A DNA stretch of 64,000 bases from Megascapheus bottae (GCA_024803745.1 JANJXV010000013.1:58280602-58344601), one strand, 5' to 3'. Positions 43,521-57,784 are shown, numbered from the stretch's first letter. The notes: generated from the sequence alone by a model not told the origin. Program-made: numbers and translations.

Positions 43521-44170
43521 ATCACCACCGATTCACGAACGAGCGCAGTGCGCGAGGTGGCTCTGCAAACCTCATCTCCCACGGGGCTGGCGGGCGTCCG
43601 CGCCCGGCCCCAGGGCCGAGCAGCCACGGCTCGGCCCGCGCGCACCACGTCCCTTCCCGTTCTCCCCAGTGACCCACACTGGCCCTGGGCGACCTCGGGG
43701 GGCGGCCTCAAGCCCGGCAGGGTCCGGCGTGCTGACCGTCCCCGAGGCTCGGCGCCGGACTGTCCTCCAGCCCCGGGGACCTTCGAGGCGCCCGGGCTCC
43801 GTGAGGTCCGCGCGCGACGGCCGGGCGGCCTCCCCGCGGGGGCTGCACGGGGCCTCGCGCCCGCCGCCTTCGGCCGTCCCCCGGAAGTCCCGCCCGGCCG
43901 CGGCTCCTGACGGACGGGTGGCTCCGCTAATCGGAGCGCGGGGGTGGGGCCATCCCGGGGCCAATGGCCGGCCGCGCTGAGCTGACGGACGGGCGCGAGG
44001 CGGGGCGAGCGCGGGCCCGGCTGAGTGCCCGCGGCCCGCGCCTGGCGCCCGCAGCCCTAGCCGCACCCGCCGCGGACGGAGCCCATGCGCGGGCCCAGTC
44101 GGCGCCCGCCCGCGCCACCGCCCCGCCCCGGCCCCGGCCCCGGCCTCCGGGGCAGTCGCGCCAGCGAACG
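43520..44170 (+). promoter_or_regulatory. HRAS: HRAS CpG-island promoter and noncoding exon 1
   Basis: CpG island with a CCAAT box at 43961-43965, several GC boxes (ccccgccccgg near 44120) and no TATA box. A consensus donor (GCGAACG|gtgagt) at 44170/44171 ends the noncoding first exon, which splices to the acceptor at 44861. The start is probably around 43.98-44.06 kb. The island continues through the intron to about 44.6 kb. A 400-codon-class open frame on the opposite strand (43572-44498) is a composition artefact. Confidence 0.75.
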
Positions 44171-44766
44171 GTGAGTGCGGGCGTGTGCGGGGCGCGGGCG
44201 AGCGCGGCGCGCGGGCCGCTCCGGGCCGGGCCGGGGCGTGCCGGGCGTCCGGGGCCCTCGGCGGCCGCGCGCTGGGCGAGGCGCCGCCCGGGCCTCTGGG
44301 GACGCCGAGCCCCCGCCGTCCCCGGCCGGGCCTTCGCGCCGCGGCCGCCCTGCGCTCCTGCGGGTCTTTCCCCGCGGTCACCTGCTTCCCGGCGCCTCCG
44401 GCCCTTCCTCGCCGACCCTGGCGGGCGGGGGCCCGGGCCCCGTGGAGCCGTGCGGCGGGCGGGGCCGTCTGTCGGCCGGCTCCGGCCTGCCCGGGCACGC
44501 CGAGGCCGCCGTGGTCGGACCTGTTCCGGCGGGGGGCAGCCTCGCCCTCGGGCGCCTCCCGAGGCAGCTTCTGCCTACCCAGCGACTTCTAATTTGGGTG
44601 CGTGGTTGGGAGCTCCCAGCTGTCAGCCTGGTTTGGGGGCGCTCCGGGCTCCTCGCGGGGCCCTTGAGTGCTGCTGGGGGATGTGGGAGTCGGCTTTCCA
44701 CTGGCGAAGGTGCCACAGGTGAGTGGCGGGGCAGCCGTCCCGCCTAGTCCCCCTGCTAAACGCTGG

Positions 44767-44783
44767 CCCCCCCCCCCCCCCCC
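44767..44783 (+). repeat. Poly(C) tract in HRAS intron 1
   Basis: A run of about 17 C residues, about 80 bp upstream of the HRAS coding-exon acceptor. Such runs are prone to length error in sequencing and to slippage. Confidence 0.95.
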
Positions 44784-44911
44784 GTCTTGCAGGAAGGCGC
44801 CCCCTGTGTCTTAGCGCCCTCTCGGGTTCAGGGCCTGGCTGAATGTGGTCCTCCTTGGCAGGTGGGGCCGCAGCCCCCCAAGTGCTGGGAGTGGCCGGTC
44901 CTTGAAGAGCA

Positions 44912-46529
<1,618 letters not shown>

Positions 46530-46930
46530 CGCCAGGTGAGGCGGGGCCAGGCAAGTGCCCAGGCAGTGGCCCTGGCTGACTAGATGAGCCTCCATGTCTA
46601 CTCTGGTGTCTCCCTGCCGGTGGTCAGTGGCATCCTTTGTGCCCACCCAGTCTCAGGTTTAGGACATGGAGGTGCTGGATGTGGGGAGGAGGTGCAGACG
46701 GAAGGAAGGAAGAAGGAGGGAAGCAAGCAAGCAAGCAAGCAAGCGCCACTGGAGCCCGGCCAGCCCAGGGATGGGGGACAGAGGTGACCAAGACCCTCGC
46801 ATGGATGCTTTGCACAGACTGTCATGAACTGTTCAAATGCCACAGGCACCCCAGCCCTGACTCCCCTTCCAGCCCTCTTTGGGCCTCTGTTGGGTGCAGG
46901 TTGAATCAGTAAATTATTTGACGGTCTTGA
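46530..46930 (+). other. HRAS: HRAS 3' UTR with a small intron and variant poly(A) signal
   Basis: The stop codon is followed within 6 nt by a donor (CGCCAG|gtgagg, 46535/46536). An acceptor (cacccag) at 46650 starts the terminal exon, the same 3' UTR intron as in human HRAS. The terminal exon contains an (AAGC)n run at 46722-46745. The poly(A) signal is the variant AGTAAA at 46908-46913, followed by 'ttatttgacggtcttga', resembling the human end. Confidence 0.85.
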
Positions 46931-46949
46931 CTGGTGTCTGGATGGGTAC

Positions 46950-49900
46950 AGTGTGTGGCCTGTGGCCTCCCCAGTTGCTGGTCTTGCCGCAGTCTTGGGT
47001 AGGGCAGGCTGGAGAGGCAGGAGCCACACCAGCCTCCTTGCCTCCACCACCAGCGCCCGATTTGCCCTAGCTGTTTGCTGAGTGCAGCCAGCCTTGGATA
47101 TGCAAGACCCGGCAGATGGTAATGGAAAGCAAGTGTTTTGTTCTTTAACGCAGCGGTCCTTGAGCTAGGGAGTTTCTTCAGTTCTAGGAGGGAGGCTTTC
47201 TTAGGGAACTCTGGGTACAGACTGGGGCTCTGCCCCCTGTCTGGGAGCTTCCTAGTTCCAAATGGAGTGTATTTCTCACATTTTGGGCTTCCTGAAATGC
47301 AGTCCCAAGGATAGTAGAGCAAGGACGCCAGTGGGCCCAGGGTCTTTCAGTCCTGGGACAGAGAGCTGGGATTGTTAGACTCTGGAAACAGGGCCCTAAT
47401 GCCGTCTCTGTGGTCTCAGACCTGTGCCCATCCAAATGCAGGAGGGAGGGCAAGGGGGGGGTCATGGTGCTTGAACTCTGGCCTGGGTGCTGTCCCTGAG
47501 CTCTTCAGCTCAAGGCTACCGCCCTACCCTCAAGCCACAGCCCCACTTCCCATTTTCTAGTGATTAATTGGTGATAAGGGTCTCTTGGCATTGTATTGCC
47601 GGGGCCGACTTTGAACTGCGATCCTCAGATCTCAGCCTCCTGAGTAGCTAGGATGACAGGCAGTTATTCTTAAACCACCTATTCTTAAAGTACTAGTGTG
47701 GGCTGGAGCGTCATGAACCGGACCAGGTAGCTGAATAGTCTCCAAGAGTGCTTTTCCCACTTGGGCTGTTCTAGGACTGGCATGGCCACAGGGACTTCTG
47801 TGCTGGGTCCTCATCTTGGCTGCTGAGTTCCACAGTCATTGTGGTGCCCTCCGCTCCCGGGTTGAAGTCTGGGACTGGTGCCGTGGGAGGATGCTCAGTC
47901 CCACAGACATGAAGACTCAAGGCTTGCTGCTGGGTTGTTGGACATGCAGACACCACCCTTGGCCTCTTCTGGAGTGGCCAGGCATCCAGCCTCTCTGTGT
48001 GCATGGGTGTGGGGCTTCAGCTTGGCAGTGCTACCCTGGCTTCTTCGGGGCCATGCTGGTTGCTCCATGCCAAGTGGGTGTGATAGAAGGGTTGCCATGT
48101 GGGGCTGTCTTTGGTGCCATCACTGGGATTGAGTGGGCCAGGTAGGCCCTGTGCTGTGGTCCTGGGCTGTGCAGGCAGATGATGACTCAGCTGCTGCTGC
48201 TGGAAACAGTGGTGCTGGAACCATGGATGTGGGGCTGGGCACACCCTGCTTGGAAGCTGACCTAGCTAGAACCACTTGGGAGCTCAGCCGCGGAGGCCTG
48301 AAGGCACCTCCAGTGTGTGACCCCCCAGGTCCAGCCCTGGGGCAGCGTTCTGCAGAGAACCCCACGAGCTACCCAGGAGCAACGTCGGGAGGCTCTCAGG
48401 GTACAGAGGTGGGTATGGGGTTGGTGCCTTGGATAGCTCCAGTGTCCATGCCCTGCTCATTCCCAAGACCCAGATGGGATTGCCGCTTGCGTCCTTCTGT
48501 GTCCACCCTTGGGGATCACTTAGCATAGGAGGCCATAGCCTGAGGTAAGCCTGGTCAAGAAAGTGCCTTCAACTCCTGCTTTTATCTGTTTGCAGTGGGT
48601 TCAGTGTCTGTGGCAATTGCCAGTCCCTGCCCACCTCACCACACCCAGCCGGGCCTCTCTGAGGCCCCTCAGTTGGCCATGTGGTTGAGCGCTGGTCTGC
48701 CCCAGCTCCCTGGGTGTCCTTATCTGTCTGCTTTGCACCCCACAGCCTGTGGGTACTGAGGCCATGTTCATGTCCTCACGCTCCAGGATGTGGGTGACTG
48801 TCCTTGAGCTTCAGGGTGGCCTGGAGGGGATCTGCAGGGCAGCAGACCCAGGAGGGTCCTCCTGTCTGTCCAGGCGGGTAGCCAGGGTCCTGAGCATGGT
48901 CTGGGGGCGAGGCTCCTAGGGGCTGTATCAGACAGCCCTCACAGCTGCTCGTGGGGTGAGCCAACCGCAGGGGTCACTGCTCCTGGAAGAACGGGTCACA
49001 GGAGGAGCCAGGTCCTTCTGGGGCAGTTAGGATCCCGGGTTGAGGGGGCCCTGGCCCGGGGTCTTCCTACCCATTCCTACCCAGAGGTGCGAGTAGCAGA
49101 GGGCCCACTGTCCTGACAGAGGGCAGAGGTTCTGGGGCTCCTTTTCCCCATTCCAGAGCTTTCTGCAGATCCTGCCCCTGGGGGCAGCGCATAGGCCTCA
49201 GGAAAGGCCTCTCAGCCTTCCTGTCCCTGTCCCCTCAGGCCTGGGGCCATGGGAGGAGGGGAGTCCCTTTGCTTACCATGGGCTTCTTCAGATTTGGGGG
49301 GCTTTCCCTTAGCTTCTGTCAGGATGGGCATGGGTCCACAGGATGGCTAGAGACGCCCTGTGTGGAGTCCTGAGAAGCCTCCACCATCCCAGCTGACGGG
49401 CTGCTTCCAAGAGGTGGAATGGAGCGCCTTGAGGACTGGCAGGAGCCCAAGAGCCAGAAACTCCTCCTGCCACCAAGACCCTGCCATGCCCACTGGGGGA
49501 GAGGGAAGCCTGCGGCTCCAGAAGGGGAGGAGCCAGTTTGGGGCCTGTGCAGCGGGTGAGGGAATGATGTAGAGAGTGGTTCTCTCCTGGGCTCTGAGTC
49601 GGGTAAGGGGTCATGGAGGAGGAGAAGCTGGCATCTGGGCGCTGGCTGTGGGTTATTAGGAAGTTTTGGGCCATTTGTGAGTTGGAAGGACCACAGGAAG
49701 CATCAGAGGCCAGGGTGGCTGGTGGTCTGCCCGGCAGTCACACAGCCAGGCCGAAACCCCACCGTGGGCACCCCCCGGGAAGAGTGGTTTCCCAGGGAGG
49801 GTAGAGCAGGGCGTGGCCACCCTGGGCTGACCGCTCCGTCTTCCACTTTACCATGTGGTCTGTGTCCTGGGGAACTTCCCACCTTCACCGTCCAGGCAGT

Positions 49901-50160
49901 AACGTGGCACCTGCAGGATCCAGACTGGTGACCAATAGCATCAGGGGCCTCACTGGCCACCACACCTTTCTGCTGAGATGAGTGTCCTGAGGCTGCCCAG
50001 CTGGCGGGGTTCTAGGTTGGCCTCGGGAAGGTGTCAGCTCCAGTTAGAACAATAGGACCCATGTCCCTTTCTAGATGGTAGGCTGTAGCTCCGCGTTAGA
50101 CTCCCACAGCCCCAGTCAGCTCCACGTCTTGTGGTACGTCCTGGTGGTCATGAATACTGA
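46950..50160. other. Intergenic sequence downstream of HRAS
   Basis: Largely unique GC-moderate sequence, with one B1-headed SINE (minus, 47455-47660) and no coding exon I can support. The human HRAS downstream VNTR is not evident. Open frames up to 150 codons lack splice or family evidence. Confidence 0.5.
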
Positions 50161-50169
50161 ACGCGAAAG

Positions 50170-50615
50170 AAGCCCCAGGGGCTGGAGTGTGGCCTCGTGG
50201 TAGTGGGCTCACTTAGCATGCACGAAACTCTAGCTTCAATTCCTCAGTACCGCATACACAGAAAAAGCCAAAAGTGGCCCTGTGGCTCAAGCGGCAGAGT
50301 GCCAGCCTTGAGTACAAAGTGTCCAAGGACAGTGCCCAGGCCCTGAGTTCAAGCCCCAGGACTTGCAAAAAAAAAAAAAACCAAAAAAACAAACCAAGAG
50401 CCCCAATGAGGCTGTGGACCAGTGGTTCACGTCTGTAATCCTAGCCACTCAAGAAGCTGAGATCTCAGGAGTGCCTATAAGACTTATCTTCAATTAACCA
50501 CCAAATGTCGAAAAGCAGAGCTGTGGCTCACGTAGTAGAGCATTAGTCTTGAGCAAAAAATCTCAGGGATAGTACCCAAGTCCCTAGTTCAAACCCCAGG
50601 ACCAGAAAGAAAAAG
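50170..50615 (+). repeat. IDL-Geo followed by B1-headed SINE
   Basis: IDL-Geo copy at 50170-50385 ('gtggcctcgtggtagtgggc', 'ttcaagccccaggacttgc' plus poly(A)). It is followed by a B1-headed copy at 50405-50615 lacking part of its centre. Confidence 0.8.
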
Positions 50616-50861
50616 AAAAGGCAGCAGTAGCACCGGCAAGCCAGCCATACCAATGGGACCTCCACACCCTCAGCGGGAGTGGAGGGGTGGAGGGCTGACA
50701 ACTGGGCTTTGTCCAAGCCTGACGGCTTTGACAACTTTTGGCAGTAAATCCAGGCAGGGTTTGATTGTGGATTATGTGACGATCCCCTCAGGGCACCTCA
50801 GTTTGTACTACACTTCTCTTGAGAGATAAAATGCAATTATCTCAAGTGTCCAGTTGATGAG

Positions 50862-50866
<5 letters not shown>

Positions 50867-50899
<33 letters not shown>

Positions 50900-51390
50900 A
50901 CATGCGTGCACACGTGTGTGCCAGTCCTGAGTCTTGACTTTAGATCCTGGAGTCTCTGAGCTTATTTGCTTAAGGGTAGTGCTCTACAACTTGAGGCACA
51001 GCTTCATTTTTGGCCTTTTGGTAGATAACTGGAGATAAGAATCATACAGATTTTCCTTTCCAGGCTGGCTTTGAACTGTGATCCTTGGATCTCAGCATCT
51101 GAGTAGCTAGGATTACAGGTGAGACACTGGTACCTGGTGTGTGTATGTGTATATATGTGTGTGTCCAGGGGCTGGGGCTTGAACTCAGTGCCTGGGTACT
51201 GTCCCTGAGCTTTTTGTGTTCAGGGCTACTGCTCTACCACTTGAGCTACAGCTCCACTTCTGGCTATCTGATGTTCAGGTGGAGATGAGGGTAACATCCA
51301 TTCTGCCTGGGATGACTTTGAACAATAATCTTCAGATCTCAGCCTCTTGAATAGCTAGAATTACAGGTGTGGGCCTCTGGTGCCTGGCAG
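50867..51390 (-). repeat. (TG)n and two B1-headed SINEs, minus
   Basis: (TG)n at 50867-50898 with CG-containing decay. B1-headed copies at about 50915-51130 and 51160-51390, each ending at 'gctaggattacaggt' or 'gctagaattacaggtg' (complement of the B1 head). Confidence 0.75.
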
Positions 51391-51839
51391 TACAGCCCAG
51401 TTCTACCCTGCAGGATTCACTCCAGAAATCCAGGGAAGACACCGAAGTCTAGGCACTAGATATTGAGTAACGTACTCAAATGGAAAACCAGCACCAGCAG
51501 AGTCCAGGAATCTCATGAGATTTAGCAGACCAGGGAGAAATAGTTCTGATGCCAGCCTTTTCAAAGACCCAGTGTTAGGGTTTGTTTCTCCTTGCTGTGT
51601 TAATTTCATGTTGTAGTCCTGGCGTCTAAGCATAGCTGGGTTTCTTGGAGGGCAGGGCACTGAGCGGGTCCCTGTCTGACAAGCACAGAGTGTGGAACTC
51701 CAGGAGGCAGCACCACCCAGCCCTTCCTCACAGCCGTGTGGGAGGGGTTATGCTGGTGACTGGCCATCTCCAGGTTGCCTCCTGGCATGTTGCTGTCCTG
51801 AGCTTTCTCAATTGTCATCCTTAAAAGGGTATCTAACTT

Positions 51840-52452
51840 GCCAGGCGTGGTGGCTCATCCCTGTTATCCTAGCTACTCAGGAGGTTGAGATCTGAGGATC
51901 AAAGTTCAAAGCCAGCCTGGGCACAAAGGGACCTGAGACTCTTATCTCCAATTAACCTCTAGAAAATGAGAAGTGGGGCTTGGCTCAAGGGTAGGGCGGT
52001 AGCCTTGAGCTGAAGAGCTCAGGGACAGTGCCCAGGCTCAGGGGTAGGGTGGTAGCCTTGAGCTGAAGAGCTCAGGGACAGTACCCAGGCCCAGGGGTGG
52101 GGTGGAAGCCTTGAGCTGAAGAGCTCTGGGACAGTGCCCAGGCTCAGAGGTAGGGCGGTAGCTTTGAGCTGAAGAGCTCTGGGACAGCGCCCAGGCTCAG
52201 AGGTAGGGCGGTAGCTTTGAGCTGAAGAGCTCTGGGACAGTGCCCAGGCTCAGGGGTAGGGTGGTAGCCTTGAGCTGAAGAGCTCTGGGACAGCACCCAG
52301 GCTCAGAGGTAGGGCGGTAGCTTTGAGCTGAAGAGCTCTGGGACAGTGCCCAGGCTCAGGGGTAGGGCGATAGCCTTGAGCTGAAGAGCTCTGGGACAGT
52401 GCCCAGGCCCAGTTCAAGCCCAATGACCCCCCCCCCCGAAAAAAAAAAAAAG
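51840..52452 (+). repeat. B1-headed SINE whose right arm is tandemly amplified
   Basis: The SINE starts normally (gccaggcgtggtggctcatc). From about 51990 to 52402 its right-arm segment (ggtagggcggtagccttgag to cagtgcccaggctcagg) repeats about eight times at 53-bp spacing. A final normal 3' end (gttcaagcccaatgac) and a C-run plus poly(A) follow. Confidence 0.95.
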
Positions 52453-52844
52453 TACCTAACCTATTTCCTTAAAAAGCTGGAGCCACATTCCAGTTGCAAC
52501 AAACCCCTCATGAAGAGAAAAATGTGGCTACCAAAAGAGTTAAGGTGGAGCTACAGCAGGCAGTGCTCCCATGGGGAAGGGTGGGCCCCGGGGATGTGGC
52601 TGACCCCAGCCCAGGTTCCCCTGTTCTCCCTTGCCCTGCTGGCATTTCCCTTGGCTCTCACTTCCTGGGTGCCCAGTAGAAGGGACCAGACAGCGGTTCT
52701 GGCACCATTCAGGATTCTGTGGACTCGTGGAGACATCCACTGAAAAAGAATCCTGTGTGCCAGAGCTTACCCTACAGTACCAGCTCCAGCTTCTCAGGAG
52801 GCTGAGGTCTGTTGAACACAGTTCAAAGCCAGCTGGGGGCACCC

Positions 52845-53065
52845 GGGGCTCACACCTGTCATCCTAGCTACTCAGGAGACTGAGATCTGAGGATCACAGT
52901 TCAAAGCCAGCCTGACACTAAAGACTCTGGCACTCTTATCTCAATGAATCACTAGAAAAGCGGAAGTGGTGCTGTGGCTCCAGGGATAGGGCTGTAGTCT
53001 TGAGCTGAAGAGCTCAGGGACAGCACTCAGGCCCAGAGTTCAAGCCCCATGACTCACAAAGAAAA
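52845..53065 (+). repeat. B1-headed SINE
   Basis: Complete copy: 'ggctcacacctgtcatccta', 'gcggaagtggtgctgtggct', 'gttcaagccccatgactcac' and an A-rich tail. Confidence 0.85.
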
Positions 53066-53344
53066 AAGCGGTTAGGGCTTGACCTGGAAATGAAGCAGTA
53101 TAGATAAATGAGAAGAGGTGGAAATTATATTAGTTTTAACCAATATCAGAAGAGCTAGATTTGAGGGTAAAAGGTACCAAGACACGTGAAAGGGTATCAA
53201 TGTATGTGAATTAATGCACCTTCTATATGGCAAATATCATGTAACCCTTTTATTAATTACAATTTAAAAAATGAAAAAAAAAGCTAGATTTAAAAGTTAA
53301 AACCAGGAAGTAATCTGAAAAAGCACGAAAGCTCCCATCCCACC

Positions 53345-53815
53345 ATACTCCAGTCCTAGGGCTCGAAATCAGATATTGTCCTTGGACATTTTTTTCCCTC
53401 AAGGCTAGTGCTCTGCCACTTGAGCCACAGCACCACTTCCAACTTCCGGCTTTTCTATGTATGTGGTATCAAGGAATTGAACCCTGGTCTTCATGCATGC
53501 TAGCCAAGCATTCTACCACTAGGCCAATCTCCTGGCCCCCATAAAAAGTTTTTTTTTTTTTTTTTTAAAGACCTCTACCAATCTTTTTTTTTGGTCAGTC
53601 ATGGAGCTTGAACTCAGAGCCTGGGCATTGTCTCGGCGCTCTTTTACACAAGGCTAGTACTCTTCTACTTTGAACCATCCTGCCACTTCTGGTTTTTTTG
53701 GTGGTTCATTGGAGATAAAGCGTTTCAAGAACTTTCCTGGCTGGCTTTGAACCTCAATCCTCAGATCGTAACCTTCATAGTAGCTAGAATTACAGGCCTG
53801 AGCCACCAGTGCTCC
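53345..53815 (-). repeat. IDL-Geo and B1-headed SINEs, minus
   Basis: IDL-Geo copy at 53345-53545 ('gtgctctgccacttgagcca', 'ggaattgaaccctggtcttc'), then a B1-headed copy at 53585-53810 following poly(T). Confidence 0.8.
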
Positions 53816-53819
53816 AGTC

Positions 53820-54370
53820 TATCTTGATTAAAGTGTTGAGATAATTTATATATAATGTAATTATTGAAACATTGAGATTTAGTTTTATTGTGTTTTCCAG
53901 TCCTGCTGTTTCTGTTTTGTTTCTCCTTTGTTCTCAGAGTATGAGAGCCAGTTTCCAGGTGCCACACACCTAAAGAGACATAGGCAGAGCCAGGACTGCA
54001 CAGGGTGCAAGTTCTTGGAGATTCACTCACACAGCCTGGGCTGGGGCAGAAGAAAGACAACCACATCATTTTGGTCAAAGGAAGAGCTTGCATATGAAGT
54101 GGCCAGAAGGGGCCCCTTCCTGCAGGAGCCTGCTTGGACGCCTGTGGAGCACAGTGTTCCCACACCACCCTAATGGTTCTGTTAGTTTATGACCCGCTGG
54201 GGAACTGCAGGGTAAACAGCAGGATAATCGTGGTAAGTCAAGTCTCAGGGTAACTGTAGTTGGCTCAGGCAGGGTCCATACACTATTTCCTGCCCCAACA
54301 ATCTGAGTAGGATTACATGTAGTAGTTGGGTTATGTGAAATGTTTTATGTGCTACATTTAAAATGTCCTT
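53820..54370. other. Unique sequence between SINE clusters
   Basis: About 550 bp of non-repetitive sequence with no exon or regulatory element that I recognise. Confidence 0.45.
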
Positions 54371-54374
54371 TTTT

Positions 54375-54785
54375 TTTTTTTTTTTGGTCAGTCGTGGGAC
54401 TTGAACTCTGGGCCTGAGCATTGTCCCTGAGCTTTTCAGCTCAAGGCGATCCATAGTACCACTTCTGGTTTTCTGGAGATTAATTGGAGATGAGTCTAAC
54501 AGAGTTTTTAGTGCCCGGGCTGGCTTTGAACTGATCTCAGGCTCCTGAGTGGCTAGGATTGCAGGCATGAGCCACCGCACCTGGCTAAAATGTCCTTTTT
54601 TTGTGCTGGGCCCGGGCAGTGTTCCTGAGTTCCTTGCTCAAGGCTGATACTGTAGCACAGCTCTATTTCCAGTTTTGGAGGTTAATTGGCGATAAGGAGA
54701 CGCATAGGCTTTCCTACCCCAGCTGGCTTCAAACTGCAGTCTCAGCCTCCTGAGTGTTGAGGATCGCAGGCATGAGGCACCAGCT
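54375..54785 (-). repeat. Two B1-headed SINEs, minus
   Basis: Copies at 54375-54590 ('gattgcaggcatgagccacc' complements the head) and 54595-54785, the second shortened in its right arm. Confidence 0.8.
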
Positions 54786-54789
54786 CTCT

Positions 54790-55390
54790 TTTAAGTTAAA
54801 TCTGATACTGAAGTCAATTTGTAGTGAAGATCTGAAGCAATGGAAGATCTTAAAACTTGCTTTTGGAGATGTTTTTATATCATTAGAGATAACTTGATGA
54901 GTCTGCTTATGCCATGACCAAATAAACCCCCTTCCCTGGTGTTCACAGACTTGAGAAATGTAAACAGTATGTTTGTTGCAAAAACCTAATATGCCAGGAA
55001 CATAAATATGTAGGTACACTAATGCCAGGGAATACAGCAGTTAAAATGATTAAGTAACATTTTATTACCATGTACAGACCTCATCCATAACTTTATTGAG
55101 TAGAATAAGCAGTCTCAGGAAAATAAAGTGCACATTTGTACTGTTTGAAATAATTGAGTTTATTGTTTGGGGATACATACATTTATAGTAAAGTCTAACA
55201 AATACAGGAATATTAAAAATGAAATCCAAGTCAAGCAGGACACGGTGGCTCATGCCTGTAAAACAAAACAAAACAAGGAAGAAAGAAATTAAAGCCAGTG
55301 CCTATTTTGGGGTGAGATTTCATGATGGATTGGAAAAGACTATTGGAGAAGCACTGGTCAAGGTATTAAGGTAGATGGTAAGTCCTGGTA
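54790..55390. other. AT-richer unique sequence
   Basis: Non-repetitive sequence with no recognisable gene. A short B1 head relic with an AAAAC tail lies near 55235-55280. Confidence 0.45.
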
Positions 55391-55394
55391 CTCA

Positions 55395-57085
55395 TTTTCT
55401 TTTGTGGGTTGTGGGAATTGAACTCTGGGCCTGGGCACTATCCCTGGGCCCTTCAGCTCAAGACTATCACCCTACCCATTGAGCCACAGTGCTACTGCCC
55501 ATTTTCTAGAGGTAAATTGAAGAGTATCATGGACTTTTGTGCCCCCGCTGGCTTTGAACTGCTATCCTTAGATCTCAGCCTCCTGAGTAACTAGAATTAT
55601 AGGTGGGAGCCACCGTGGCTGGCTCTGGTACTCATTTCTTAGAAATATTTTGCATATGTCTGAAATACTCAGTGACAAAGCTCACGCATGCCTGCCACAC
55701 ACCCAACTCTCGGGATGCACATTGCCGAGTAACGGGGTTATGTTTGATTTGCCTTTTTTTTGGCGGGGGGCAGGTGGGGCTTGAGCTCAGAGCCTGAGCA
55801 CTGTCCTTGGGCTTTTTTCCTCAAGGCTAGCTAGCATTCTACCACCTGAGCCACAGCGCCACTTCCAGCTTTTCAATATATGTGGCATAAGACCTGAATC
55901 TTTGTGCATGTGAGGCAGTCCCTCTAATACTAGGCCAAACTGCTGGCCCCAATCTTTTCTCTTTTTTTTTTTTTTGCCAGGCCTGGGGCTTGAACTCAAG
56001 GCCTGAGCACTGTCCTTGAATTTCCTCAGGTCCTTTTGTGCTCAGGCTAGCTTTGAGCCTTCATCCTCAAATCTCAGCCTTCTGAGAGCTAGGATTACAG
56101 GCATGAGCCAACGCGCAGCTCTGATTTGCTTATTTTATATTTTCTTTCTTTGCTTTCCTTCCTTCTTTTGTGTGTCATGGGGCTTGAACTCTGTCCTGGG
56201 CACTGTCTCTGACCTCTTTAGCACTCTACCACTTTGAACCTCAGTACCACATCCAGTTTTTTTATTCTGCCAGTCCTGGGGCTTGAACTCAGGGCCTGAG
56301 CGTTGTCCTTGGGCTTTCCTCAAGTTTAGGCATTTGACTACTCGAGCACTACTTTTTGACGTATGTGGTACTGAGGAATTGAATCAGGGTCTTCACGCAT
56401 GCTAGGCAAGCACTGTACCACGAGTCCAAACTCCTGGCCCTCACTTCTAATTTTCTGATGGTTAGTTGGAGATAAGAGTCTTAGGGACTTTCATGCCCAG
56501 GCTGGCTTTCAACCACAGTCCTCAGATCTCAGCCTCCAGAGTAGCTAAGATTATAGGTGTGATCCACCAGCGCCCAGCAATGTATCATTCTTTTTGTTGT
56601 GGGTCATAGGGTTTGAACTCTGAGCCTGGGTGCTGTCCCTGAGCTCTTCAGCTCAAGGCTACCTCCCAACCCCTGGATCTGGGCACTGTCAGAGTTCTTC
56701 AGCTCAAGGCTTCTGCCCTACCTTTGAGCCACAGCCCCACTTCCAGGTTTTCTAGTGGTTAACTGGAGATAATAGTCTCAGGTTCTTTTGTGTCCGAGCT
56801 GGCTTTGAACCTTGATCCTCAGATCTCACCCTCCTGAGTAGTTAGGATTACAGGCGTGAGCCCGGCTTGCAATAACAGTTTTTCTTTTCTTTTCTTTTTT
56901 TTGCCAGTCCTGGGTTTAAGCTCAGGGCCTGAGCACTGTCCTTGGATTTTTCTCAAGGCTAGAGCTCTACCACTTGAGCCTCAGCACCACGTCTGTCTTT
57001 TTCTAAGTATATGGTACCAAGGAATGGAACCTGGGTCTTCGTGCATGCTAGGCAAGCACTCTACCACTAGGCCAAATTCCCAGCC
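55395..57085 (-). repeat. Dense SINE cluster, minus
   Basis: Successive minus-strand copies: B1-headed 55395-55622; IDL-Geo 55765-55955; an IDL-Geo tail joined to a B1 head at 55970-56115; truncated B1-headed 56165-56250; IDL-Geo 56262-56445; B1 head 56446-56578; B1-headed 56590-56870 with a duplicated right-arm segment (gggcactgtcagagttcttc); IDL-Geo 56885-57085. Nearly all of 1.7 kb is SINE, consistent with nested or serial insertion. Confidence 0.8.
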
Positions 57086-57089
57086 CGCA

Positions 57090-57780
57090 ATAACAGTTTT
57101 TAATGAAAAGGTTGCTTTACTAGACACATAAGGAGGGACAGTCCCAACAGGGGTGAGGTCTGGTTTCTTACAGGGTGTGAGGATGGACCTCACTCAGGGT
57201 TCAATGGCAGCTAGGACAGGTCACATTCACTGCCCTTGTCTCTGCCACACTGACCTTCGGGGAGATGTAGCCTCACTGAGGCTGCTGAGGACTTTGATGG
57301 CTACTACCATGCCTTCTCTCCAAGTGCCCCCAGTCTTTTCATCCTCCAGCCCCCTGCTTCTCCAGGAGTCTTTTCCTGAGGGGCTTATCCTCCTCATCCC
57401 AGCCCATGTCCACCAGAGGGCGGTGGTGTACCAGCACTTGCTGTGCTAGTGACAAGCCAGCATAGAGCACAGCTTCACAGTGGACACCCTAGGCGACTAG
57501 CCTGTTCATTCACTCCTGGATTCTTCCTGCTCAAGTGTGGCCGTTCTCTCCCAAGTTATGAGAACATAACAGAGTTCCTAAGTTGAAACATAAGCATTTG
57601 CTGTGTGTGTAGTGGTGCATGTGTGAGCGCATGTACCTGTGCACACTCTCCCCATGAAAGTCCACAACTCTGATGTCCCATGAAGCAGTCAAGGGCCACA
57701 TGTGGCTCTGAGCACTGGGAGCCCAGCTCACCTGAGATGATGTGAGGACAAAATGCCTCCCAGCTTTCTAGGGCTTAGTA
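57090..57780. other. Unique sequence
   Basis: About 700 bp without SINEs. Nothing recognisable as coding. A weak TG-rich stretch lies near 57601-57650. Confidence 0.45.
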
Positions 57781-57784
57781 CTGA

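Noticed and set aside
43572..44498. 308-codon minus-strand frame in the HRAS island, plus a 252-codon plus-strand frame at 43964-44722
   Set aside because: Both are composition artefacts of the CpG island. HRAS exon 1 and its donor explain the transcription here.
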